Position numbers and translations under genes: made by a program. The notes under the pieces are model-generated. The model was not told where the DNA came from. It did not search any database and saw nothing but the letters and a program-made list of their open reading frames with translations. From NCBI RefSeq assembly GCF_000517425.1, contig NZ_CP006569.1, positions 186,001-250,000 of the forward strand: a stretch of DNA of 64,000 nt. Direction: 5' to 3'. This stretch comes from Sodalis praecaptivus. Lineage in GTDB: Bacteria > Pseudomonadota > Gammaproteobacteria > Enterobacterales > Enterobacteriaceae. How positions within the stretch are numbered: position 1 is the stretch's first letter; every line of letters starts with the position of its first letter. Of the stretch, positions 56,757 to 64,000 are shown piece by piece.

Positions 56757-57464
56757 ATGAAAGCTGTTAAAGAGGGCAGATCGTTAAACGAGACGATCTA
56801 TTCTCGCGTACGGGGATTGATTCTGACGGGGCAGCTTATTCCTGGGCATAAGCTTAAGATCTCAGAGCTCGCACAGCGATTTGGTGTAAGCCTGAATGTG
56901 GTTCGCGAAGCGCTTAGCCGGCTGGCGGGAGAGCTCTTGGTTGATGTTGCGCCGCAGCAGGGCTTTAGCGTACGCAGCCTGAATCCTGAAGAGCTGATTG
57001 ATTTGACCGAGCAGCGCATCACATTTGAAAGCATTGCGGTGCGTAAGTCGATTGAAACTCGCGATGTTGAATGGCAAGCGCGGCTTTTGGCCGCGCATCA
57101 CCGCCTGGTCCACACCCCGCAGACATTACCTGAATCACCGGACAGGCTTAATCCTGAATGGCATAGCCGCCATGAAGATTTTAACTTCATCATGATGGAA
57201 AATTGCGGCAGCAATTGGCTCTATTTGATGGTGAAGCAGCTGGCAGAGGCGTTTTCCATCTATCAACGCGTGCTATTGCCTGTTGCCGCGGAGCAGGGTG
57301 AGCACAACAACGATCATAATGAATTGCTTCAGGCGATACTCGATGGTCACGCGGATGTCGCTATCGTTATTCTGTCGGAACATTTGATCCACACGCGGGA
57401 TGTGATGCTGAAAGCATTGAACAACGTATCGACACCGCATCAGGTGAGCTATTTGGTTAATTGA
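56757..57464 (+). CDS. GntR-family (FadR/FCD subgroup) transcriptional regulator
   Basis: 235 residues. N-terminal winged helix-turn-helix (KISELAQRFGVSLNVVREAL) and an all-helical FCD effector domain, with candidate metal/ligand residues in HEDFNFIMM, HNELLQAILDGH and EHLIHTRD. Divergent from the hydrolase-led operon, with 200 bp between the starts; therefore the likely local regulator, releasing DNA when the substrate or an intermediate carboxylate binds. GGAGAA precedes ATG 56757. Confidence 0.9.
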   Translation: MKAVKEGRSLNETIYSRVRGLILTGQLIPGHKLKISELAQRFGVSLNVVREALSRLAGELLVDVAPQQGFSVRSLNPEELIDLTEQRITFESIAVRKSIETRDVEWQARLLAAHHRLVHTPQTLPESPDRLNPEWHSRHEDFNFIMMENCGSNWLYLMVKQLAEAFSIYQRVLLPVAAEQGEHNNDHNELLQAILDGHADVAIVILSEHLIHTRDVMLKALNNVSTPHQVSYLVN

Positions 57465-57654
57465 AAGGCTATTGGGGATAAGCAACCCTTGCGCCGGTCT
57501 GACACGTCGTTCGGCTCCAGGGCATAAAGAGAAGGCTGACCCGCCTTATTTATCCTAAATCGCTCTGTCATTATGCCCCGCGCCCCGTCGCCGGGGGAAG
57601 GCTCTTAGTCGCAACGCGCAACATAACGAAGGACTAAAAGCGGGTCGGCATCTA

Positions 57655-58137
57655 TCACGTCGCCTCTTTGTCGACGGATAAATCCAGCGGTAATTCGGTA
57701 GTGTTTTTAATATTTTCCATGGCGAAGGTTGATGTCACGTCCAGCAGGCCCGGCACCCCCGCGACCAAGCGTTTGTAGAAAAGATCGTAATTTTTCATAT
57801 CGGAAACCAGCACCTGCAGTAAATAGTCATATTCACCGGCCAAGCGGTAGAAAGACATGACTTCCGGCATCGATTCCACATGGCTGACGAAGCGGCTGTA
57901 CCATTCCTGGGTATGCTGCTGCGTTTTCACCATCATAAACGCGGTCAGGTTAAGGCCGAGCTTTTCATTATTCAAAAGCGCAACCTTGCTCTTGATAATC
58001 CCTTCATCCTCCAATCTTTTTAAACGCTTCCAGCACGGCGTGGACGTTAGATGGATTGCGTCGGCCAAATTCTGTAATGACAGTGTGCAATCTCTCTGTA
58101 GTAGAGATAAAATCTTACGATCGGTTTTATCAAGCAT
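57655..58137 (-). CDS. Lrp/AsnC-family transcriptional regulator
   Basis: 160 residues: N-terminal helix-turn-helix ([40 protein letters not shown]) and C-terminal RAM ligand-binding domain ([20 protein letters not shown]). ATG 58137 is the natural family start; the frame extends 21 codons upstream. It lies 76 bp downstream of the acyl-CoA ligase gene on the same strand, so it is probably the local regulator of the ligase/ABC transporter unit. Resembles DecR/YbaO-type members. Confidence 0.9.
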   Translation of the reverse strand: MLDKTDRKILSLLQRDCTLSLQNLADAIHLTSTPCWKRLKRLEDEGIIKSKVALLNNEKLGLNLTAFMMVKTQQHTQEWYSRFVSHVESMPEVMSFYRLAGEYDYLLQVLVSDMKNYDLFYKRLVAGVPGLLDVTSTFAMENIKNTTELPLDLSVDKEAT

Positions 58138-58213
58138 TGATGTTGCACCCCTTAATCTGTCGTGCGCCAAAGCGTTTTTGGCTCGGGTGCGCCAACGCAC
58201 CCGGACTACCCGA

Positions 58214-59707
58214 TTATTTCACGTTGGCTTCCGCTCTCTGTATTAGCTGCTTACGGTCAATTTTATTGGTTGCCGCCAGCGGCAACGCATCCAGAAAGAA
58301 AACGCGACGAGGATGTTGATAAGCCGGCGCATGCGCGAGCACAAAGCGTTTAATTTCCTCTTCGGTTATCTGTTTACCCTGATGCCGTACCACAAAAGCA
58401 ACGGGTTTTTGCCCTTTAACGTCGTCATTAATCGGTACAACACAGGCCTGCATCACCTCGGGAATGTGTTCTATCACCTGTTCAACCTCGCCAGGCCAGA
58501 TATTTTCGCCCCCGCAATTGAACATATCATCTGCACGGCCAATAAAATAATAACATCCGCTTTCATCGCGGCGGAATAAATCACCGGAAATATACCAGCC
58601 GTCGTTGGTGAGCACCTGGGCGGTTTTTTCCGGCAAATTCAAATACCCCAACATATTGGCGGGGGTACGCATCCACAGCACGCCCTCGCTCGCATCGGCC
58701 CCGTTTTCATCCACCAGGCGGACTTCCACCTCAGGCAGTGGCCAGCCTAAACCGCCGTCGTTAGGTAATTTGCGCCCGCCGGTCGGTCCAAAAACGATGG
58801 GGCCGGCCTCGGTGGTGCCGTAACCGCCCGCCAGCGTGGCATTGGGAAACGCCGCTTGCACCGAGCGGTAGAGCTGCTGCGTTGCGGGGGCCGATCCCAT
58901 GCGTATAAATTTCACCTGCGCGGTCTTTATTTGCGATAGAGCCTCGGTTTCGCTCACCACCATGGCCATCATCGTCGGGACCGAGGTAATCCAGGTCACC
59001 CGGTGGCGATCGATCGCGGCGATAAACTGCCGAGTCTGGAAATTGGGCAGCAGGACGATACAGGCATGGCCCGCCAGCGCAAATTTGCAGTTGCCCAACG
59101 CATTCATATGAAACATGGGCGCCGCGATAATCATGCGTTCGCCGCTTAAATCGCGCCGATGCAGGAGCCGCGAGGTCAATGTCCAGATATGCCCCCGATG
59201 GGAAAGTTTTACCCCTTTGGGACGTCCCGTTGAACCGGAGGTATACAGAATCATGGCGCAGGTGTCATCGGCCGGGGCAACGGTGTCAAAGGCGCCTGGG
59301 TCGAGAAACGCTTTCCATTCAGCCGAATCCAGCCTGACGGACGGCGTAGCCGGGGGCAATTCCTGCTGGCGCGGGCCGTCAACCAAAGCGAATTTGGCGT
59401 TACAATCTTGCAGAATGAAATGTAAGGTTTCCGTGGCCAGTTTATAATTGAGCGGCACCGCCACCATTCCGGCGCGCATAATGCCCAAATAGGCAATAAG
59501 GTATTCCGCGCGATTAATGCTGAGAATCGCCACGCAGTCGCCTTTCGCTAATCCTCGCTTCACCAGGCCCCGCGCGCAGGCATCGGCTTGATTATCGATA
59601 TCGCTAAAGGTATAGGTCCGTGGATTATCAAAATCGACGCAGTCAATCAGCGCCGGATCGTTGTTCGATAGGTCTGACCCTATGATTTTACCCAAGTTTT
59701 GCCACAT
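58214..59707 (-). CDS. AMP-forming acyl-CoA/aryl-CoA ligase
   Basis: 497-residue ANL-superfamily ligase that activates a carboxylic acid to its CoA thioester through an acyl-adenylate. Motifs: [16 protein letters not shown] (P-loop, residues about 160-175), [10 protein letters not shown] (A5), [13 protein letters not shown] (A7/A8) and the C-terminal catalytic Lys in [11 protein letters not shown] 59707 is chosen; 41 upstream in-frame codons look non-coding. The substrate is unknown; neighbours suggest an imported aromatic or fatty acid. A gap of 277 bp separates it from the permease gene. Confidence 0.9.
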   Translation of the reverse strand: MWQNLGKIIGSDLSNNDPALIDCVDFDNPRTYTFSDIDNQADACARGLVKRGLAKGDCVAILSINRAEYLIAYLGIMRAGMVAVPLNYKLATETLHFILQDCNAKFALVDGPRQQELPPATPSVRLDSAEWKAFLDPGAFDTVAPADDTCAMILYTSGSTGRPKGVKLSHRGHIWTLTSRLLHRRDLSGERMIIAAPMFHMNALGNCKFALAGHACIVLLPNFQTRQFIAAIDRHRVTWITSVPTMMAMVVSETEALSQIKTAQVKFIRMGSAPATQQLYRSVQAAFPNATLAGGYGTTEAGPIVFGPTGGRKLPNDGGLGWPLPEVEVRLVDENGADASEGVLWMRTPANMLGYLNLPEKTAQVLTNDGWYISGDLFRRDESGCYYFIGRADDMFNCGGENIWPGEVEQVIEHIPEVMQACVVPINDDVKGQKPVAFVVRHQGKQITEEEIKRFVLAHAPAYQHPRRVFFLDALPLAATNKIDRKQLIQRAEANVK

Positions 59708-59984
59708 TGAAGAACCCTCTAAATCACCTTTCTCATCACTAAAACGTGCGCAAGGCATTCGTTTTACCCCGCCTCGCGGCGGTCGTCTCTCTACATGACG
59801 GCTGTTGCCGCTGGCCAGACCCGGCTTCACCGCCGTAAGGGTGGATGGCCGCAGAGAGAGGGTAGCAAATGTGTCCTAAATGCTTTATCGCCAGCCCGGG
59901 CCGGCGGGCGGCTCTCGCGCGAGTCCGGCGTTGGGGAGGCCGCCCCGCCGGTGCGCGAGGCGATATGGCTGCGCACCAACGCGT

Positions 59985-60767
59985 TTATTCCGACAGGGAG
60001 GGGTTGCCCGCCTGTTGATCCCAGAACACCAATTTCTTATGTAAAAAACGAATAATCTGGCTGGCGACAATCCCTAAAAAGGCCAGGCTAATGAGCGACG
60101 CAAACATGGTGCTGGTGTCAAGCGTCGTTGTCGCCGCGTTAATCAGATAGCCGAGGCCCTGAGACGAGGAGACGAATTCGGCGACCACCGCGCCAATCAG
60201 CCCCAAAACCACTGAAATTTGCAAAGCGGCAAAAATATGGCCGGCGGCGGAAGGAATTTTTATACGCAGCAGGATGTGCCAACGGCTAGCGGAAAAGGCA
60301 CGCATTAAATCGATGAGCGCCGGGTCGGTTGCCTTCAAGCCTATTGCGGTATTAATGAACATCGGGAAAAAGCACACCATGCCGACCATGACCGCTTTCG
60401 ATCCCAAGCCAAAACCAAACCACACTAATATCAGCGGCGCGAGCGCGACTTTGGGCATGGATTGCAGGCCGAGCACAAAAGGATACAGCAGACGTTCTAC
60501 CCAGCGCACCTCGGCAAATAGCGCGCCGATGAAAAAAGCCAGGGCGCAGCCTACCGTATAGCCGATTAACATGGACGACAGGGTATAGGTGAAATCGCCC
60601 CAATAGGCCCCGTCGATATATCCCCGCTTCAGCGCCGCCAGGACGCCTTCGACCGGCGGCAGAATATAGTTTGGTACGCCGCCATAGGTCACCGCAACAT
60701 GCCATAATGCTATCAGGACAATCAGCAGTAATAGAGGATACAGCACCGATTTAATACGTTCGCTCAT
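59985..60767 (-). CDS. ABC transporter permease (SsuC/TauC type)
   Basis: 260 residues, six TM helices, with the cytoplasmic coupling motif MRAFSASRWHILLRIKIPSA (EAA loop) typical of the nitrate/sulfonate/taurine family. The gap to the ATPase gene is 9 bp. Works with the adjacent ATPase and NMT1-like binding protein; members of this family also import pyrimidine precursors and aromatic acids. Confidence 0.9.
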   Translation of the reverse strand: MSERIKSVLYPLLLLIVLIALWHVAVTYGGVPNYILPPVEGVLAALKRGYIDGAYWGDFTYTLSSMLIGYTVGCALAFFIGALFAEVRWVERLLYPFVLGLQSMPKVALAPLILVWFGFGLGSKAVMVGMVCFFPMFINTAIGLKATDPALIDLMRAFSASRWHILLRIKIPSAAGHIFAALQISVVLGLIGAVVAEFVSSSQGLGYLINAATTTLDTSTMFASLISLAFLGIVASQIIRFLHKKLVFWDQQAGNPSLSE

Positions 60768-60776
60768 AAGGCACGC

Positions 60777-61550
60777 CTAGTGTTGCTGTTTAAAAAATAG
60801 ATGGCGAAGTTCCGTGCACAATTCATTGAACCGTGCGCTGGCCATGGTCTCTTCATTGCGCGGCAGCGGTAAATCGACTTCAATCTCACGAATAATTTTT
60901 GCCGGGCGCGGCGACAGGACGATAATTTTGGTGGAAAGAAACACCGCTTCCGGGATGGAGTGGGTAATAAAAATGACGCTTTTCCGGTTCTCCATCCAGA
61001 TACGCTGGAGTTCTACCATCATATGTTCACGGGATAACGCATCCAGCGCGGCAAAGGGTTCATCCATCAGCAGCAAGCTTGGATCGTGAATCAAACCGCG
61101 GGCGATGCCTACGCGCTGTTGCATCCCACCTGAAAGCTCATGGGGATAGTGATGCTCGAATTTTTCCAGCCCCACTAGCCGCAGCAGCGCCCTGGCCCGG
61201 ATTTCCCCTTGCTTGATATCCATGCCGAGCGTGCGTATCGGCAACATGACATTTTGCAGCACGGTTTGCCACGGCAGCAATGTCGCCTGTTGAAACACAA
61301 TGCCGACATCACGGCGCGGACCCGTGATGGGCGTACCGTCTAGTTCGGCAATCCCGGCCGAGGGGGTTAACAGACCCGCGGCGACCTTCATCAGGGTGGA
61401 CTTGCCACAACCCGACGGTCCGAGAATGGATAAAAATTCGCCCTGCGCCAGCGTGGTATTAAAATTATCCAGCGCCGGCGTCGCGCCACGGGACGACTGG
61501 TAGGTAACCTGTAAATTTTCAGCGCGAAAAACGGTACGAGACGCAGACAT
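60777..61550 (-). CDS. ABC transporter ATPase (SsuB/TauB type)
   Basis: 257-residue single ATPase domain: Walker A GPSGCGKST near residue 43, Q-loop FQQATLLPWQT, signature LSGGMQQRVGIARGL, Walker B LLLMDEPFAALD and switch His in VIFITHS. Lies 18 bp after the binding protein gene and 9 bp before the permease gene, one operon. All catalytic motifs are intact. Confidence 0.92.
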   Translation of the reverse strand: MSASRTVFRAENLQVTYQSSRGATPALDNFNTTLAQGEFLSILGPSGCGKSTLMKVAAGLLTPSAGIAELDGTPITGPRRDVGIVFQQATLLPWQTVLQNVMLPIRTLGMDIKQGEIRARALLRLVGLEKFEHHYPHELSGGMQQRVGIARGLIHDPSLLLMDEPFAALDALSREHMMVELQRIWMENRKSVIFITHSIPEAVFLSTKIIVLSPRPAKIIREIEVDLPLPRNEETMASARFNELCTELRHLFFKQQH

Positions 61551-61568
61551 GCAGGGCCCCTAATTCAC

Positions 61569-62648
61569 TTATTCAACTTTGTAGGCTTTCGCCTGGGCGA
61601 CGATCGCGGCGGCATCGAAATCAGACATCGCCGGCACTAATGCATTGGTATAACAATCGGCGAGGTTAATCTCTTTGCTTTGTAACTGCCCGCCGTCATA
61701 AAGCGCATCGACGAAGTTCTGCCAGGTTTTCTCGTCGTATTGCCCCCATTGGCGCGGTTGACCCGCAGGGAAATCCAGCATTTTATTGAAGCGGGAATTA
61801 AACACCTGGACATTGTCGGCGAGAACTTTTTGCGCATCGCCGCCAGGACGGGTGTTAGGGTATTTTTTCCAGAACAGCTCGACGCACGCTTCGCGATTGG
61901 CTTCACAAAATACCGTCGCCTTGGCCACGGCGCGGCCGAAGCCCGTCAGAACTTGTGGTTTTTCTTTGATCATCTCATCGCTGGCGATAAAACCATTGCT
62001 GAACAGATTGGAATAGCGCGGCAGCTGCGGCAGCCGGCGAATTTTGGTGCCCTGAACTTCAAGCGTGGCGTGCTGGGTATCAAACAGGTTCAGCGCGTCG
62101 ATTTTTTTACTGGTCAACGCAAGGAACGCGGCGCTGCCGATGCCGACCGGCACCATGGTGGCATTAATTCCCAACTCCTTGAATTCCGCTTTGGTAATCG
62201 GCACGTTACCGAAACTCATGGCGCCTACGCCCAGGGTTTTGCCGTCCAGATCTTTCAGGGTCTTTATGGGGGAATCCGCGGGAACGATAAACTCCCAGCC
62301 GGAGCTGCGGGTAGAGTTGTAGAAGAACTTCAACGGCAGGCGCTTTTGGCCGGGGGCGTTGGAAAGAATAATGGTATCCGGGTTGGGGTAACCGATATCG
62401 ACCCGTTTCGCCAGCATTTGCGGGATAAGCGTACCGGTTCCTTTAAAGCCCATAACTTCTACGTCCAGCCCTTCGTCTTTAAAATACCCCAGCTCCTGCG
62501 CGACAATAACGGGCGCCTGGGAGAGGGTAATGTCGGTGACATTGGCATAGCGGACTTTGGTCAATTCCGCATGGGCCGAAGTCGACATGATTCCCAAAAC
62601 GACGGCGGCTAATGCCGCGATTTTTGCAGAAGAAAATACGGTTGGCAT
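61569..62648 (-). CDS. Periplasmic binding protein, SsuA/NMT1-THI5-like
   Basis: About 359 residues with a signal peptide (AKIAALAAVVLGIMSTSAHA, cleavage before ELTKV). The mature part has the NMT1/SsuA pattern: QAPVIVAQELGYFKDEGLDV, FKGTGTLIPQMLAKRVDIGY and GVGAMSFGNVPITKAEFKEL. ATG 62648 is six bases from AGGAG; TTG 62654 and ATG 62651 are closer and less likely. Delivers an unknown substrate, probably an acid used by the downstream ligase. Confidence 0.88.
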   Translation of the reverse strand: MPTVFSSAKIAALAAVVLGIMSTSAHAELTKVRYANVTDITLSQAPVIVAQELGYFKDEGLDVEVMGFKGTGTLIPQMLAKRVDIGYPNPDTIILSNAPGQKRLPLKFFYNSTRSSGWEFIVPADSPIKTLKDLDGKTLGVGAMSFGNVPITKAEFKELGINATMVPVGIGSAAFLALTSKKIDALNLFDTQHATLEVQGTKIRRLPQLPRYSNLFSNGFIASDEMIKEKPQVLTGFGRAVAKATVFCEANREACVELFWKKYPNTRPGGDAQKVLADNVQVFNSRFNKMLDFPAGQPRQWGQYDEKTWQNFVDALYDGGQLQSKEINLADCYTNALVPAMSDFDAAAIVAQAKAYKVE

Positions 62649-62662
62649 CATCAACTCCTGAG

Positions 62663-63097
62663 TTATCCTTTCGCGGGAACATAGGTTCCGCGGCCAATAG
62701 CGACTAATTTGCCGGTGGGGGCGGTAATCTCTATATCGATTATGGCGAATGACCGGCCCTGTTTGCGTACGGTCGCGGTGGCATCAACATAAGCGCCTAC
62801 CGCGGGACGTAAATAATCAATATGCAGGTTGACGGTAGGGACGCCGCCGCCCAGGAGCATGCCGAGCGCAAAATCGCCCGCCACATCAATGAGTGCGGCC
62901 AACGCCCCGCCGTGGAACTGAAGCGATCCCACCGCACCACGTTCAATTTCCGGCCGCAGCGGCATGCGCACCGCCAGACGTGACTGGTCGTAGTCCATGT
63001 CCAGGATCTCAAGCTGCATGGCATGGATGAAACGTGACTGCTGAAAAATCTGCGCTAGCCCGTCGCGGGTAAGCCTTTGGGGAGTGTCGTTGCTCAT
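62663..63097 (-). CDS. Hot-dog fold thioesterase (PaaI family)
   Basis: 144 residues of the PaaI/acyl-CoA thioesterase group; the catalytic segment FHGGALAALIDVAGDFALG has the HGG and Asp of the family. It overlaps the upstream oxidoreductase gene by 4 bp, hence co-translated. Probably hydrolyses an acyl-CoA made or blocked in the ligase pathway, recycling CoA. The start ATG at 63097 lies inside the preceding stop region. Confidence 0.87.
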   Translation of the reverse strand: MSNDTPQRLTRDGLAQIFQQSRFIHAMQLEILDMDYDQSRLAVRMPLRPEIERGAVGSLQFHGGALAALIDVAGDFALGMLLGGGVPTVNLHIDYLRPAVGAYVDATATVRKQGRSFAIIDIEITAPTGKLVAIGRGTYVPAKG

Positions 63098-64000
63098 GGT
63101 TTCACCACCACCTTGCCAAATACCAGACGATCTTCCAACTGACGAAACGCTTCATTGACATCGGCAAGGGCATAGGTGTTATCAATGACGGGGGTCAGTT
63201 TGCCGGCGCGCACCAGTTCCAGCAAACTGGATAGGTCATCACGCGCCCAGCCGTTGGAGCCCAATATCTGCAGCTCGTAGCTCCAGACGAAGCGCAGGTC
63301 TTCTTTGGGATCATAGCCGGCCGTTGCGCCGCAGGTCAGCAGACGTCCGCCGCGATGCAGCGTGCGCAGCGATTTCACCCAGGTATCGCCACCGGTGAAA
63401 TTTACCGCCACATCCATACCGGCTTCGTAAAGACGCCGATGAGGCTTGCCAAAGTGAGTGAATACCCACTTCATGAAATCATCCTGCTTGTAATTCAGCA
63501 AATGATCCGCGCCCAGCGCTCTTAGGCGTTCGAGTTTGTCCGCGGTCGACGCGGCGGCAACTACTTCCGCGCCCGCCAGTTTGGCCAACTGCACGCAACA
63601 GGTGCCGACGCCGCCCGATGCGCCCAGAATCAGAACCTTTTCGCCGGCTTTGATTTTGCCGATGGTCATCATCATGCGCCAGGCCGTGCCGTAGGCCACC
63701 GGCAGGCAGGCGGCGGTGTCATAACTGACGTCGTCTGGGAGCGCCACCAGATGATGGGCCGGCACCGCGCAATATTCCGCCAGACCGCCATGGCGGGCCT
63801 CGCCAATCACGCCGCCAAAGGTTTTGCGATCGGAGGGATCGATCATGACCCGGTCGCCCACGCGCCATTCGGTGACCTCGCGGCCGACTTCGACAATCTC
63901 GCCGGCAAAATCCAGGCCCATAATGACGGGCATCGGGACGGTAATGCCGGGCATGCCGTTACGGGTGAAAATGTCATGATAATTCAGCGTGGCCGCGTGG
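63094..64000 (-). CDS. Medium-chain (MDR) alcohol dehydrogenase/quinone oxidoreductase, 5' end beyond window
   Basis: NAD(P)-dependent MDR enzyme; the C-terminal about 300 residues are present. Reading on to base 64000 in frame gives ...LNYHDIFTRNGMPGITVPMP, so the gene starts beyond the edge, and the Met at 63954 is internal. Seen: GLDFAGEIVEVG, ARHGGLAEYCAVP, the Rossmann motif ILGASGGVGTCCVQLAK, and FTGGDTWVKSLRTLHRGGRL. The catalytic-zinc Cys and the structural zinc cluster are not obvious, so a zinc-free oxidoreductase is possible. Likely first or early gene of the ligase/transporter operon. Confidence 0.85.
   Translation of the reverse strand, partial: HAATLNYHDIFTRNGMPGITVPMPVIMGLDFAGEIVEVGREVTEWRVGDRVMIDPSDRKTFGGVIGEARHGGLAEYCAVPAHHLVALPDDVSYDTAACLPVAYGTAWRMMMTIGKIKAGEKVLILGASGGVGTCCVQLAKLAGAEVVAAASTADKLERLRALGADHLLNYKQDDFMKWVFTHFGKPHRRLYEAGMDVAVNFTGGDTWVKSLRTLHRGGRLLTCGATAGYDPKEDLRFVWSYELQILGSNGWARDDLSSLLELVRAGKLTPVIDNTYALADVNEAFRQLEDRLVFGKVVVKP

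Noticed and set aside
61740-62612. Long (290-codon) open frame antisense to the NMT1-like binding protein
   Set aside because: Arises from codon bias on the opposite strand; the sense gene has a signal peptide and clear family motifs.

Overview
The window is a gene-dense chromosomal segment from a gamma-proteobacterium of the order Enterobacterales. The backbone order pdeK(yhjK)-yhjJ-kdgK-yhjG-yhjE-yhjD-gor-rlmJ ... prlC-rsmJ ... uspA-uspB-pitA-yhiN is the E. coli 78-79 min region read in reverse, and the proteins resemble E. coli homologues closely when compared from memory. The DNA looks moderately GC-rich and nearly all genes look intact, which fits a free-living member near Sodalis, Pectobacterium or Dickeya. 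The genus is inference. No rRNA, tRNA, CRISPR, transposase or phage gene was recognised.

Layout. (1) 1-5804: nitrate reductase narZYWV, the NRZ type, cut by the left edge. (2) 5958-17932: a type-I cellulose synthesis operon on the minus strand, bcsO-Q-A-B-C-D-Z, with a 120/123-bp minisatellite inside bcsB and a Thr-rich linker in bcsC. (3) 18683-32518: backbone block with a divergent c-di-GMP phosphodiesterase, M16-like yhjJ, kdgK with a likely KdgR operator, the AsmA-like yhjG, cdh, yhjE, yhjD, gor and rlmJ. A six-copy 40-bp tandem array runs into the 3' end of yhjD. (4) 32519-37498: accessory stretch with a 19-copy heptamer array, an NCS1 permease, marC, a PLP enzyme and a DoxX protein. (5) 37784-47746: prlC-rsmJ, then an inserted NAD-dependent formate dehydrogenase plus LysR regulator, then uspA, uspB, pitA and yhiN. 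(6) 47743-64000: a catabolic island starting exactly at the yhiN stop codon.

The island holds two units. Unit A (47743-57464) is an eight-gene minus-strand operon with a divergent GntR regulator: meta-cleavage-type alpha/beta hydrolase, ribose-type ABC importer (binding protein, double ATPase, permease), Rid-family protein, FAH-family enzyme, class III (LigB-type) extradiol dioxygenase and class A flavin monooxygenase. Together they look like import, hydroxylation, ring opening and hydrolysis of an aromatic or N-heteroaromatic compound. I know of no described pathway with this set. Unit B (57655 to the right edge) is an acyl-CoA ligase, hot-dog thioesterase, MDR oxidoreductase and SsuABC/NMT1-type ABC importer with an Lrp-type regulator, probably for a carboxylic acid. 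The formate dehydrogenase could oxidise formate released by such a pathway, but that link is speculation.

The cellulose genes and the PdeK-like phosphodiesterase form a divergent pair, suggesting that c-di-GMP synthesis control and cellulose secretion are managed together here.
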